In this document: piece by piece, positions 12,677 to 21,810 of the stretch
Numbering within the stretch: the stretch's first letter is position 1
How the letters are laid out: every line of letters starts with the position of its first letter
Program-made: the position numbers and the translations under genes
Assembly (NCBI GenBank): GCA_003999685.1
Contig: CP021220.1
Span: 558,001 to 622,000 of the forward strand
From: Taiwanofungus camphoratus
Taxonomy: Eukaryota; Basidiomycota; Agaricomycetes; Polyporales; Taiwanofungaceae
Reading direction: 5' to 3'
Length of the DNA: 64,000 nucleotides
Notes under the pieces: generated by a model
What the model was told of the DNA's origin: nothing
Database searches by the model: none
Seen by the model: only the letters and a program-made list of their open reading frames with translations

Positions 12677-14072
12677 CTCGTGGAGCCTCCTTTGAGATGG
12701 AAACGATCCCAGAATCGCTTCCACCTCCCTCATCTGCTGCAGAGGCTTTCATGCCAACTCAGCCATTCATGCCCACCCCTACACCAGAGGTGAGCAGCCC
12801 ACAGAGGGACATTGAGGACAACACGTTTATCGATTTCCCACAGGGGGAGCCTGCACCACATGTCTCGGCGTTACCCGAGGCCATGATGTATGCAACGGCT
12901 CCCAAAGTGCAGGTCTTCCAAGGCACCTGTTCATCACAAGATGAGACTCCAGACTCCCTGCTAGCGGCCATCAGGGAATCGTTGCAACACATCTTGTATA
13001 CTTTGCACGTTGACCAGGATGCGTATTCGCGTATCATACGGAGGGATGTGAATAAGTACCACGCTGAGGCCTACGGACTTGAGTGGAGGGATACAGCACA
13101 AGCCGCTCTGCAGGTGGCCAATCAAATGGTCACTCTGATTGGAGCGGAACATATCGCGGACATTAACGGGATTGGTCACTTGGCTACCCGTGTACGCGAA
13201 CTAGTCGACATTAGGGCGGAGCTGGAATCCACCATTGCCGAACAACGCAAAACTATCGGTGAAATGTCGGTAGCACTCACATCGGTACTCCCTAAACCAT
13301 CGGATCAATGGTTTGAAGGAGCACGCACAACGCTTGGGGCCATTGCGACCTCAACCACAAACGACAGTGGCAAGCTTATTCAAGCTGTCACCACGAACAC
13401 TTCCACCCTACGAGCATTGTCGAAGAGGGTAGAGGGTATAGCCGCCATAGCACCAGGTTACGCTGCCGCTACGGCCTCATCGTCCGCAAAACAGACGCCC
13501 AAACAGGTGCGAATACAATCGCCACCCAACGAAGGACCCAAATCTGCACCGGCAGACAAGGGTAAGAAGCGCGCAGCTCCACCCTCTCCCACGAGGAGTA
13601 GGGCGGCTTCACCCACAGCAAAAAAGGCGAATACTAGACAAGTAATTGACCTTACAGCCGACGATGGTCCCAACTGGGACGACATACGGGGAGCGACAGA
13701 GATCGCGCAAATCGCCCCCAACATTTCTTTGTCGGATGCTTTACGTATCGCACAAGGCATGGCTGCTCCCGCTCAACTGTCATCTCGACAAGGCGATAGC
13801 AGATACACGCTGATACGACCTAGGGGACCCTGGTACCTAGGGAGTGCTCCGCAACGTGGCTGGGGGTAGTGTGATAACTGTGAGGGTGTGAGGGTAGGAG
13901 CTACAACCTGTATGATACCGGGAAACCTGTATGTCTTGTTTTTGTAAGTAGGGGAGTAAGGGGTCAAGGGTCCTGCACAACAGGATCTTGTTCCTAAGTG
14001 TTATACTATCCCTAAGGCCTTGCGAGGCCCTCCAAAGTACGTGAAGTCCTTCGAGATTCTGCGAAGTCCTTC

Positions 14073-14572
14073 TGTTACTGTCGGATAGGACCAGAGACGT
14101 ATTCGTTTTTTCTTTCCCTTTGTTTGTCACACCATGGACGCGCGGCATCCCTTCCACACCTTATTTACCCAGATTGACTGACGGGCCGACCGTCCCCGCT
14201 TACGCCATGGTAGTTATGTACTTTCGGGCCGCTGACTCCTCTCACCTTATGCGGCCTCTGGGGGGCTGCTAGTATACCTGGGGGCTGATGGTGGCAGTAT
14301 AAAGGGGAGTCCCACTGTTGGAGGTTCCCCTAGTCGTATTCTCTTCGTTCATCCTTCCTAAAGTGTACTACGCATTAGTACCAATACACGCTAGTCTTCA
14401 CACATCTCCTTGCACCGCAAGAAGCCCGTAAAAGACTATCGCGACTACATAGGGCTTGTAGTTGAAGACTACCGAGGATCGTGACTTGTCGTCACCGTCG
14501 CTCCTCTTCGACCCTTCGCTGCACACTGCTCCAAGCTTCTGCAGCATTATCAGGGTGAACCCCCCGGTAACA
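14073..14572 (+). repeat. Left LTR of element B
   Basis: 500 bp with TG...CA ends. A TATAAA box at 14298-14303 lies about 34 bp before the 11-nt tract at 14332-14342 that matches the primer site, so promoter and predicted RNA 5' end agree. Confidence 0.95.
14298..14303 (+). promoter_or_regulatory. TATA box in the LTR of element B
   Basis: TATAAA, followed at normal spacing by the predicted transcript start at about 14332. The same arrangement occurs in the right LTR. Confidence 0.7.
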
Positions 14573-14574
14573 CT

Positions 14575-14585
14575 AGAATACGACT
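14575..14585 (+). promoter_or_regulatory. Self-primer binding site of element B
   Basis: Eleven bases, two nt inside the left LTR, are the exact reverse complement of 14332-14342. Length and spacing are the same as in elements A and C, though the sequence is unrelated. This supports Tf1-type self-priming. Confidence 0.78.
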
Positions 14586-15467
14586 CCACAAACCCGAACC
14601 CGTCCTGGTTCGAGAGGTCACAAGAAGACAGTGCCTAAAAGACCCGTACCGGTCTCGAAGAAGGCGAGGTCAGCGTACTCGTAAGATTAGTACTGATCAC
14701 CACGGATTATCAACGACCTTTTGATATCGACTACGAACAAGAAGAAGAGCTGGACCACGCAACATTTGACCCTACTCTCCCGACTCTAGAAGAGGTCCTG
14801 GATCGAGCTGAGCGCAACCTCAGAGCCATTCTCCACGCCGATAGTTCCACCAGCTTCCTCCCAGCTGAACAGAGGGAGCTGATCCTTTACACCCGCTCCC
14901 GCATCTCCAGAGCCAGCGACGCTTGGCAAGCCGTATTAGAAAATCACGACAGGCTGGCAAGTAGGGAAGGGAGCCGACCGCTACCTCCCACTCCCTCTGA
15001 AGATTTTGACGAAATCCTTGACCACCGTATCCTCACTGCTCAGAAGGTGCTCTCAAACCCACGTTTCTCATTTCAGTTGGCCGTCCCCATAATCGTGAAC
15101 CTGTATCAAAGGCTACTGAGCGCCCGAGATTTCTATCGCCGGTGGCAAGCTGGATCCATCCTCCAAAACGAGGCGGAGGTCGACCCTGACGTGCGCCGGG
15201 AAGGCTCATCGCTATCAAGCGGAGAACAATCGGGACGTACACCGACATTACACGAAGACTTCTAACTGGAGGGTCTGCTCAACGCAACCGTGCCCTCACT
15301 GCTACGACTCTGCACTCTACAGGGGAAGTGATTTCGAACCTTGTACTCCAACCAATCGTGCCCTCATCCAGGCCCGCTGGACAACCTTTGACGAAACCGA
15401 CCCACCCTCCGACGAAGGCTCCAGCTCAGAACTAACCGACCCTGACATTGAACGAACAGAACGACAA

Positions 15468-16697
15468 ATGAAGACTGAAGGGACAGGAAAAACATCCCCT
15501 TCCACCCCGGAAACACCCCGTGGCTTGAGCTCTTTCCGATCAGGAATAGGGGAATCGGGGCCACCGCCTGACGATGGGCTGAGGGGGGAAGGCCCCCTCG
15601 AGGGAGGACCACCTTATGACGAGAGTGGAGGACCCCCAGGAGGACCACCTGGCAGAGGAGGACCACCTGGCGGAGGAGGAACACCTGGCGGAGGAGTGCC
15701 CGGTGGAGGAGGACCACCCGGTAGAGGAGGACCACCTGGGGGAGGAGGACCCCCTGGGGGAGGACCCCCTGGAGGGGGGCAGCCGTCTGGAGGAACGCCC
15801 CTCCCACAGGGAGCTGCACGGGTACCGGACCGAAAAGAGCCAGAAATTACTAAGTTCTCTGGAAAGCGAGAGGATGCCCGACACTTCCTCATCCAATTTG
15901 CCCGAAGATTTGACACCGAGCGATGGGCCTCTGCTTCCGAACGAGAGAAGGTCGGCAATTTCCTTGGCCACCTCGAAGGCCATGCTGGTGCCTGGGCCGA
16001 TACTCTCACCGAAAAGGCACTCGAACCCCACCCCCTCATCCGAGGGGTGAGCCGGGGGTACGGCACTTTCAGGAATGTCGCTCTCGAGTTCATCAAAAGG
16101 TTCGGGGTAATAGAGGAGGAGGTCTCTGCAGCCATCGAACTACGGAACTTGGCCTATACCTACGACAAACCCATTGCCGATTTCAACGAGGAGTTCGACC
16201 GACTGGCCCGCAGGGCAGAAATCACCGAAGAAAGTGCCCTTATGGCCTGGTACCGAGAAAAACTACCCAGCACCATGCGAGTCCGAATCATGGAACGAGA
16301 TGTAGCCCCCACAACCCTAGAAGGATGGAAGGAAGCTGCTGCCCAATGGGACCGGGCCTATCGAAACAACAAGGCCATCGATGCCGCTCAAAGAACTTCG
16401 AAAACCCCTCCACGAGTCGCAGCAAGGGCATTTGACAGTGGGAAGCCCGACCATCAGCGCTTGCAAGACCGAAGGACGGGCTCCTGCTACAAATGCCACA
16501 ATAAGGGGCACCTGGCCAAAGACTGCCCAGAGCGAACCTCAGGTCAGGGAACAGGACCCCCAAACCGACGGGCCAACATGAAAGATGAAAACGAGGCGGA
16601 TGATGAAGCCTCTGAGCAGGAGGAGCAGGGGCAAGAAACGAAAGGAGTAAGATTCCCCCACTTCTCTCAGCACCACGACTTTGTGGATTTTCTGTAA
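15468..16697 (+). CDS. Gag protein of element B (main open part)
   Basis: 409 codons. A Gly/Pro-rich repeat comes first. A retrotransposon gag/capsid-like helical domain follows (about 15.83-16.37 kb; FLIQFARRFDTERWA, then ADFNEEFDRLARRA), and then a CX2CX4HX4C zinc knuckle (CYKCHNKGHLAKDC) at about 16.48 kb. The protein packages the element RNA. Gag-like coding potential is also visible from about 14.74 kb, so the gene may begin earlier. Pol follows 11 bp after its stop. Confidence 0.85.
   Translation: MKTEGTGKTSPSTPETPRGLSSFRSGIGESGPPPDDGLRGEGPLEGGPPYDESGGPPGGPPGRGGPPGGGGTPGGGVPGGGGPPGRGGPPGGGGPPGGGPPGGGQPSGGTPLPQGAARVPDRKEPEITKFSGKREDARHFLIQFARRFDTERWASASEREKVGNFLGHLEGHAGAWADTLTEKALEPHPLIRGVSRGYGTFRNVALEFIKRFGVIEEEVSAAIELRNLAYTYDKPIADFNEEFDRLARRAEITEESALMAWYREKLPSTMRVRIMERDVAPTTLEGWKEAAAQWDRAYRNNKAIDAAQRTSKTPPRVAARAFDSGKPDHQRLQDRRTGSCYKCHNKGHLAKDCPERTSGQGTGPPNRRANMKDENEADDEASEQEEQGQETKGVRFPHFSQHHDFVDFL
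15628..15791 (+). repeat. Gly/Pro-rich minisatellite in the gag of element B
   Basis: Tandem, imperfect units of about 9-18 bp built on GGAGGACCACCTGG encode runs of Gly-Gly-Pro-Pro. Such low-complexity linkers vary in length between copies. Confidence 0.8.
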
Positions 16698-16708
16698 GGC
16701 GACCCGAC

Positions 16709-19700
16709 GTGACGCACGAGTCGCCTAAACTCTCTGTACGAAATGTAATTACCGGAACGCGCAAGCGCAATACACTTTATCTACCGGGTTACATCGTCGT
16801 AGGAGAGAAAGCCGTCGCTGCATGCCCCTTATTGGATAGTGGGGCTGACGCCAACCTAATTCACCCCGACTTTGTAAGGAAGTGGGGACTCCCCACTCGA
16901 CCGCTTCCCAGGACAGTAACCTCAACCACCATTGATGGCTCTGCAAACAAAGGGGGACCGATTACCCACAGAGTCGAAGGGAGCATACGATTAGAGGGGA
17001 ATGACATCCCAACCAACTTTTATGTCTCAAACATTGGAACGCTCGATGTAGTACTCGGCAACCCCTGGCTCGCACAAGTCAACCCACGCATCGATTGGGT
17101 AGAAGGAACGCTCGAGATTGACCAAGCTCGACTCACAGAATGGCAAGGATACTATGCCTGGATCATGAGCCAACCCACGACAGACGGAATTCCCCTGTGT
17201 CGAGCTTCCATTCATGAAGACGATGAGGAGCTTTCGGATATAATGTGTGCTTACACACAAGGGGAAGGGGTTCTGGGGATCTTCCAACAGAAAGGGCAGC
17301 CGCTCATACGTGAAGACGGGCTACTGCAGGCCCTAAAGCCCACACAACTAGGGCTCCATCGACTAACACGTTTCCCTGACTCCCCACGTATGGTATGGGA
17401 TGTCCCAGAGCTCACGGAATTGGTGATCCCCAAGGACCCACCCCCATCCGTAGAAGACCTTGTCCCAGAATACCTGTGGGACTATAAACGGTTGTTCGAA
17501 AAGGAGGCTGCCAACCGGTTCCCAGAATCCAAGCCCTGGGACCATGCCATCGAATTAAGGCCAGACTTTGTCCCCAGAAAATGCGCCGTAATTCCTTTGT
17601 CTCCAAATGAACAGGCAGCGATGGACAAATTTTTGGAAGAAAACCTGGCCAAGGGCTATCTCCGAGAATCGAACTCACCAATGGCGTCACCAGCCTTTTT
17701 TGTCAAAAAAAAGGATGGTACCTTGCGCCCGTGCCAGGACTACCGATACCTGAACAAGGGCACGATCAAAGATGCCTACCCCTTACCCCTCATAGGAGAG
17801 CTAATCGACAGGCTCCAAAGGGCCACTGTGTTCACTAAATTAGACCTCCGAAACGGGTACAACAACGTCCAGATCAGAGAGGGCGATCAATGGAAAGGAG
17901 CATTCATGGTCAAACATGGGAATCAGGACAAGATCGTCGAACCCACTGTCATGTTCTTTGGGATGTGCAACTCGCCGGCCACGTTTCAGCGAATGATGAA
18001 TGACGCGTTCCAGGACATGCTGGCCGAGGGGTGGATCGCAATCTATATGGACGACATCCTCATTTTCTCCGACAATATGGAAGTCCACCGAGAACGTACC
18101 AGACGCGTCCTACAACGGCTGCAGGAATGGGATCTATTTGTAAAGCCAGAGAAATGCGCGTTCGATGTCGTCGAAGTTGACTTCTTGGGAATGACCATCT
18201 CACCTGGACAGGTGCACATGGACAAGGACAAACTGGCAGGAATCGCAGATTGGCCCATTCCTACTAGGGTCAAGGATGTGGAACGATTCATGGGTCTCGC
18301 CAACTACTACCGACGCTTCATCCACAACTTCTCCCACATCGCTCACCCCTTGAATGTCATCAAGAAGAAACGCGCGGAGTGGAACTGGACCAAAGCCTGC
18401 CAGGAGGCCTTTGACGAGCTCAAACGGTGTTTCCAGAGCATGCCTATCCTTCGCATGCCCGACCCGTCCAAACCATTCACCATTGAGGCCGACGCCTCTC
18501 TGGTAGCCACTGGTGCAGTGCTTCAACAACTTGATGAAGAAGGGCGGCTACACCCTATAGCTTTCCTCTCGAAGAGCCTGAAAGAAGCGGAGCGGAATTA
18601 TCAAGTATATGACAGAGAGCTGCTGGCCATTGTCCGAGCACTTGAGGAATGGCGCCACCACCTTGAGGGAAGTGGACATCCGGTCACGGTGATCACCGAC
18701 CACAAGAACCTCACCTATTTCCGAGAAGCACAACGACTCAACCGACGCCAGGCCCGATGGCAGTTATTCCTGTCACAATTTGACCTGCAACTATTAAACA
18801 AAAAAGGCAGTCGACTCATAGTCGCCGATGCACTCTCCCGGCGACCTGACCACCCAGGAGGGAAACATGACAACGAAGATGTCATCCTGTTACCAACAGA
18901 CCTCTTTGTCAATGCCACCAACACTGCAATCATCGAAAAGATACGTGAATGTCGTACCCGTGACAGGATGGTCATCGAGACGATTGACGCTTTAAAACGG
19001 GGGAAGGTACCGCCATTCAAGGGCACAGGCTTTGCGCACACAAAGCTGGCAGACTGGGACATTCAGGAGGGACTAATTTTATACAAAAACAGAGTTTACG
19101 TACCCCCTGATGATGATCTGCGCCGAGAAGTCATTCAACTCTGTCATGACACACCAGCAATGGCACACCCAGGGGCACAAGGTACAATGGCCATCACCCG
19201 AAGGGACTGGTTCTGGCATGGAATGTCTTCATTCATCGAGAAATATGTTGAGGGGTGCGCCAAATGCCAGGAGAGCAAGATCAACACACACCCAACGAAA
19301 CCCTCCCTGATGGCCATCCCCACAGAGCAGAACTCAAGGCCATTCTCGCACATATCAGTAGACTTCATCACTGACCTACCAGAGTCACAGGGCTTCAATG
19401 CGCTCATGGTAGTGGTTGACAGAGAACTCACCAAGGGCATTGTGCTCATACCCTGCACCAAGAACATAGATGCGGTAGGGACGGCAGAGGCCCTACACCT
19501 CAATGTATACAGACGATATGGCCTACCTGACCGGATGATATCCGACCGAGGACCACAGTTCGCAGCGGCTGCATTTCGAGAATGGTGTAAGCTGACAGGA
19601 GTCAAGGCGGCAATGTCCACTGCCTACCACCCCCAATCAGATGGGAGTACAGAACGGGTCAACCAGGAACTGGAGGCGGCCTGGAGAATCCTATGCGCAA

Positions 19701-20827
19701 ATGACCCCCACACCTGGGTCAAACACATCCCCGAGTTCGAATTCGCACACAACCAGGTGCCGCATGCTGGAAGGAAGGAATCGCCATTCAAGCTCACCAT
19801 GGGGTACGACCCGAAGGCCATCGGATCTCCACGACCCTCCGACAAATACCCCACGCTCCAAGACCGCCTGACCCAGATCTCCGAATCCCGCAAAGAGGCT
19901 CTTGCAGCGCAAGAGCTAGCCCAAAAGCTGATGGAGGAACGAACCCCTTTTCCCTGGAAACCCTTCCAGGAAGGCGACAAGGTTTGGCTAGAAGCCACGA
20001 ACCTCCGGCTAAGGACAATAAGTCGGAAATTTGACCCAAAACGGCTTGGACCCTTCAAGATCACGGAAGTCAAGGGGCCACTGACGTACAAGCTACAGCT
20101 CCCGAGAACCTGGAAGATTCACCCGGTGTTCCATGCATCGCTGCTCACCCCATACAGGGAAACGGCGGAACACGGACCCAACTTTCTGAAACCACCACCT
20201 GATCTGGTCGAGGGGGAAGAAGAGTACGAAGTCGAGGCCCTCCGCGGGCATCGTGCCCGACGTGGGAAATGGGAGTTTCTCATCAAATGGAAGGGATGGC
20301 CGGTCTCTGCCAGCACCTGGCAGAAGGAAGATGATCTACGGCATTCCCCTGACCTGCTGAGGCGTTATAAGAAGGCAAACCACCTAGGCATCAACCCAGT
20401 CGACAACCGTTCAACCACCCTGCAAGGAGCCACTCCGCAGCACTTCAAAGCCGCCTCCCACCATGTCCCATCGAACCAATGCCGCCCGAGCCCGCCTTGC
20501 CGCCTCCATCCTCACCGCAGGAAATGCCCGCACACTGAATCCCTTTCTTCGGGGACCGCAGAACCTCCCCAACTTCGCCGAGGGGATTGTCGTCCCCCTA
20601 CCTCGCCAAGCAACATCTGGCCTCGCCGCCGACTTTCTGACCCCCGCCGACCGTCTCGGATGGGTGCTGGCCAACGAACGACTACGCCCGGCGGTGGACA
20701 CCGCCCTCGTTGTCTGGCCCGATCTTGCGGCCCAGGTCGCCATTTTTCGACATCAGGCCGAGGTCGTCTTGCACCTCGATCAGGTGATAAGGGGGTACAG
20801 AGGGGAGAGGGAGAAGGGAGAGCATGA
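16709..20827 (+). CDS. Pol polyprotein of element B
   Basis: 1372 codons: aspartic protease (DSGADAN, about 16.84 kb), reverse transcriptase with YMDD near 18.05 kb, RNase H (ADASLVATGAV), integrase (HHCC finger and DDE core with SDRGPQF) and chromodomain (about 20.22-20.37 kb). It is clearly homologous to the pol of element A across the whole length, but diverged at most third positions. The last stretch overlaps the accessory frame and looks like an off-frame reading. Confidence 0.93.
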   Translation: MTHESPKLSVRNVITGTRKRNTLYLPGYIVVGEKAVAACPLLDSGADANLIHPDFVRKWGLPTRPLPRTVTSTTIDGSANKGGPITHRVEGSIRLEGNDIPTNFYVSNIGTLDVVLGNPWLAQVNPRIDWVEGTLEIDQARLTEWQGYYAWIMSQPTTDGIPLCRASIHEDDEELSDIMCAYTQGEGVLGIFQQKGQPLIREDGLLQALKPTQLGLHRLTRFPDSPRMVWDVPELTELVIPKDPPPSVEDLVPEYLWDYKRLFEKEAANRFPESKPWDHAIELRPDFVPRKCAVIPLSPNEQAAMDKFLEENLAKGYLRESNSPMASPAFFVKKKDGTLRPCQDYRYLNKGTIKDAYPLPLIGELIDRLQRATVFTKLDLRNGYNNVQIREGDQWKGAFMVKHGNQDKIVEPTVMFFGMCNSPATFQRMMNDAFQDMLAEGWIAIYMDDILIFSDNMEVHRERTRRVLQRLQEWDLFVKPEKCAFDVVEVDFLGMTISPGQVHMDKDKLAGIADWPIPTRVKDVERFMGLANYYRRFIHNFSHIAHPLNVIKKKRAEWNWTKACQEAFDELKRCFQSMPILRMPDPSKPFTIEADASLVATGAVLQQLDEEGRLHPIAFLSKSLKEAERNYQVYDRELLAIVRALEEWRHHLEGSGHPVTVITDHKNLTYFREAQRLNRRQARWQLFLSQFDLQLLNKKGSRLIVADALSRRPDHPGGKHDNEDVILLPTDLFVNATNTAIIEKIRECRTRDRMVIETIDALKRGKVPPFKGTGFAHTKLADWDIQEGLILYKNRVYVPPDDDLRREVIQLCHDTPAMAHPGAQGTMAITRRDWFWHGMSSFIEKYVEGCAKCQESKINTHPTKPSLMAIPTEQNSRPFSHISVDFITDLPESQGFNALMVVVDRELTKGIVLIPCTKNIDAVGTAEALHLNVYRRYGLPDRMISDRGPQFAAAAFREWCKLTGVKAAMSTAYHPQSDGSTERVNQELEAAWRILCANDPHTWVKHIPEFEFAHNQVPHAGRKESPFKLTMGYDPKAIGSPRPSDKYPTLQDRLTQISESRKEALAAQELAQKLMEERTPFPWKPFQEGDKVWLEATNLRLRTISRKFDPKRLGPFKITEVKGPLTYKLQLPRTWKIHPVFHASLLTPYRETAEHGPNFLKPPPDLVEGEEEYEVEALRGHRARRGKWEFLIKWKGWPVSASTWQKEDDLRHSPDLLRRYKKANHLGINPVDNRSTTLQGATPQHFKAASHHVPSNQCRPSPPCRLHPHRRKCPHTESLSSGTAEPPQLRRGDCRPPTSPSNIWPRRRLSDPRRPSRMGAGQRTTTPGGGHRPRCLARSCGPGRHFSTSGRGRLAPRSGDKGVQRGEGEGRA

Positions 20828-21269
20828 CGAGGCCAAATGGTGGGCCAGCCCCATCCGGGAAATTGGTATATCGTACTGGCAGGCCTGTAATGCTACGCGC
20901 TCCCATCTGAATTTCCTCCTTCGCACCGACGTCGTCTCCGCCCTCGAGCATCTCCTACCACCCTCCTCCGTCTTCACGCGCCCAGCCCCCTCCACGCAGG
21001 ACGAATGGACAGTTTGTCTCCACCCCGAGTGCCGCCCCCTGGACCGATGGGCTGGGGCCTGTGAGTTCTGCATGGGCCTTGATCACGTTGCTGCTGATTG
21101 CATCCACCGGCCACGACTGGGGGAGCCGGCTGTTGAGCCCTTCGTCCCGCCTCGCTGTCTGGATTGCTATGCTGACGATCACGACACCGACCAATGCCCC
21201 AAGGCAGGGGCTGCCTGGTCGGAAATCAGTGGGTCGAAGCAGCCTGACGAGGAAGCTACCAGGTCATGA
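20463..21269 (+). CDS. Accessory zinc-knuckle protein of element B (extra 3' ORF)
   Basis: 268 codons from an ATG inside the pol 3' end, in another frame, stopping 41 bp before the right LTR. It shares with the accessory protein of element A the core LRPxxDTxLxxWPDL and a second helical block ending in LLPP, and it is of similar length. It carries two CX2CX4HX4C zinc knuckles (CEFCMGLDHVAADC and CLDCYADDHDTDQC) where A has one. Conservation between families whose LTRs are unrelated supports function; what it does is unknown. Confidence 0.75.
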   Translation: MSHRTNAARARLAASILTAGNARTLNPFLRGPQNLPNFAEGIVVPLPRQATSGLAADFLTPADRLGWVLANERLRPAVDTALVVWPDLAAQVAIFRHQAEVVLHLDQVIRGYRGEREKGEHDEAKWWASPIREIGISYWQACNATRSHLNFLLRTDVVSALEHLLPPSSVFTRPAPSTQDEWTVCLHPECRPLDRWAGACEFCMGLDHVAADCIHRPRLGEPAVEPFVPPRCLDCYADDHDTDQCPKAGAAWSEISGSKQPDEEATRS

Positions 21270-21310
21270 AGGTAGGTGTCGGGGCGACACCTGAGAGGAG
21301 ACGGGGGTAG

Positions 21311-21810
21311 TGTTACTGTCGGATAGGACCAGAGACGTATTCGTTTTTTCTTTCCCTTTGTTTGTCACACCATGGACGCGCGGCATCCCTTCCACACCTT
21401 ATTTACCCAGATTGACTGACGGGCCGACCGTCCCCGCTTACGCCATGGTAGTTATGTACTTTCGGGCCGCTGACTCCTCTCACCTTATGCGGCCTCTGGG
21501 GGGCTGCTAGTATACCTGGGGGCTGATGGTGGCAGTATAAAGGGGAGTCCCACTGTTGGAGGTTCCCCTAGTCGTATTCTCTTCGTTCATCCTTCCTAAA
21601 GTGTACTACGCATTAGTACCAATACACGCTAGTCTTCACACATCTCCTTGCACCGCAAGAAGCCCGTAAAAGACTATTGCGACTACATAGGGCTTGTAGT
21701 TGAAGACTACCGAGGATCGTGACTTGTCGTCACCGTCGCTCCTCTTCGACCCTTCGCTGCACACCGCTCCAAGCTTCTGCAGCATTATCAGGGTGAACCC
21801 CCCGGTAACA
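21311..21810 (+). repeat. Right LTR of element B
   Basis: 500 bp with two visible differences from the left LTR. A purine-rich tract (GAGAGGAGACGGGGG) precedes it and the target duplicate CCTTC follows. Confidence 0.95.

Larger units (their letters stand above)
5897..13869 (+). pseudogene. LINE ORF1, N-terminal part, interrupted by chromovirus A
   Basis: The ATG opens a Ser/Thr/Pro-rich stretch up to 6103. Element A (6104-12676) and its duplicated target follow, and the same frame resumes at 12682 and runs to a TAG at 13867. The coding part is about 465 residues. The N-terminus is low-complexity. The middle looks helical or coiled-coil (the region around 13000-13400 holding LVDIRAELESTIAEQ), followed by a basic Lys/Pro/Ser-rich segment and VIDLTADD. 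This fits the N-terminal half of fungal LINE ORF1 proteins, which bind the element RNA. The RNA-binding zinc knuckles are missing here but present in frame at 23375-24610, so the TAG probably marks where the spacer entered one longer ORF1. Confidence 0.7.
14073..21810 (+). mobile_element. Ty3/chromovirus LTR retrotransposon B (Tf1/sushi-like)
   Basis: 7738 bp with 500-bp LTRs (TGTTAC...GTAACA), flanked by the 5-bp duplication CCTTC (14068-14072 and 21811-21815), inside the spacer of the LINE. The LTRs differ at two sites by eye, about 0.4%, so it is young but probably slightly older than A and C. Parts: LTR with TATA box, self-primer site, gag with a capsid-type domain and zinc knuckle, pol with protease, reverse transcriptase, RNase H, integrase and chromodomain, and an accessory zinc-knuckle frame. 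It looks nearly whole, with perhaps one or two breaks in the gag part. Its LTR shares no visible similarity with A and C beyond the ends. Confidence 0.95.

Noticed and set aside
15614-16135. Long proline-rich minus-strand frames over the gag of element B
   Set aside because: They are mirror readings of the Gly/Pro-rich repeat and the capsid region in the true frame.
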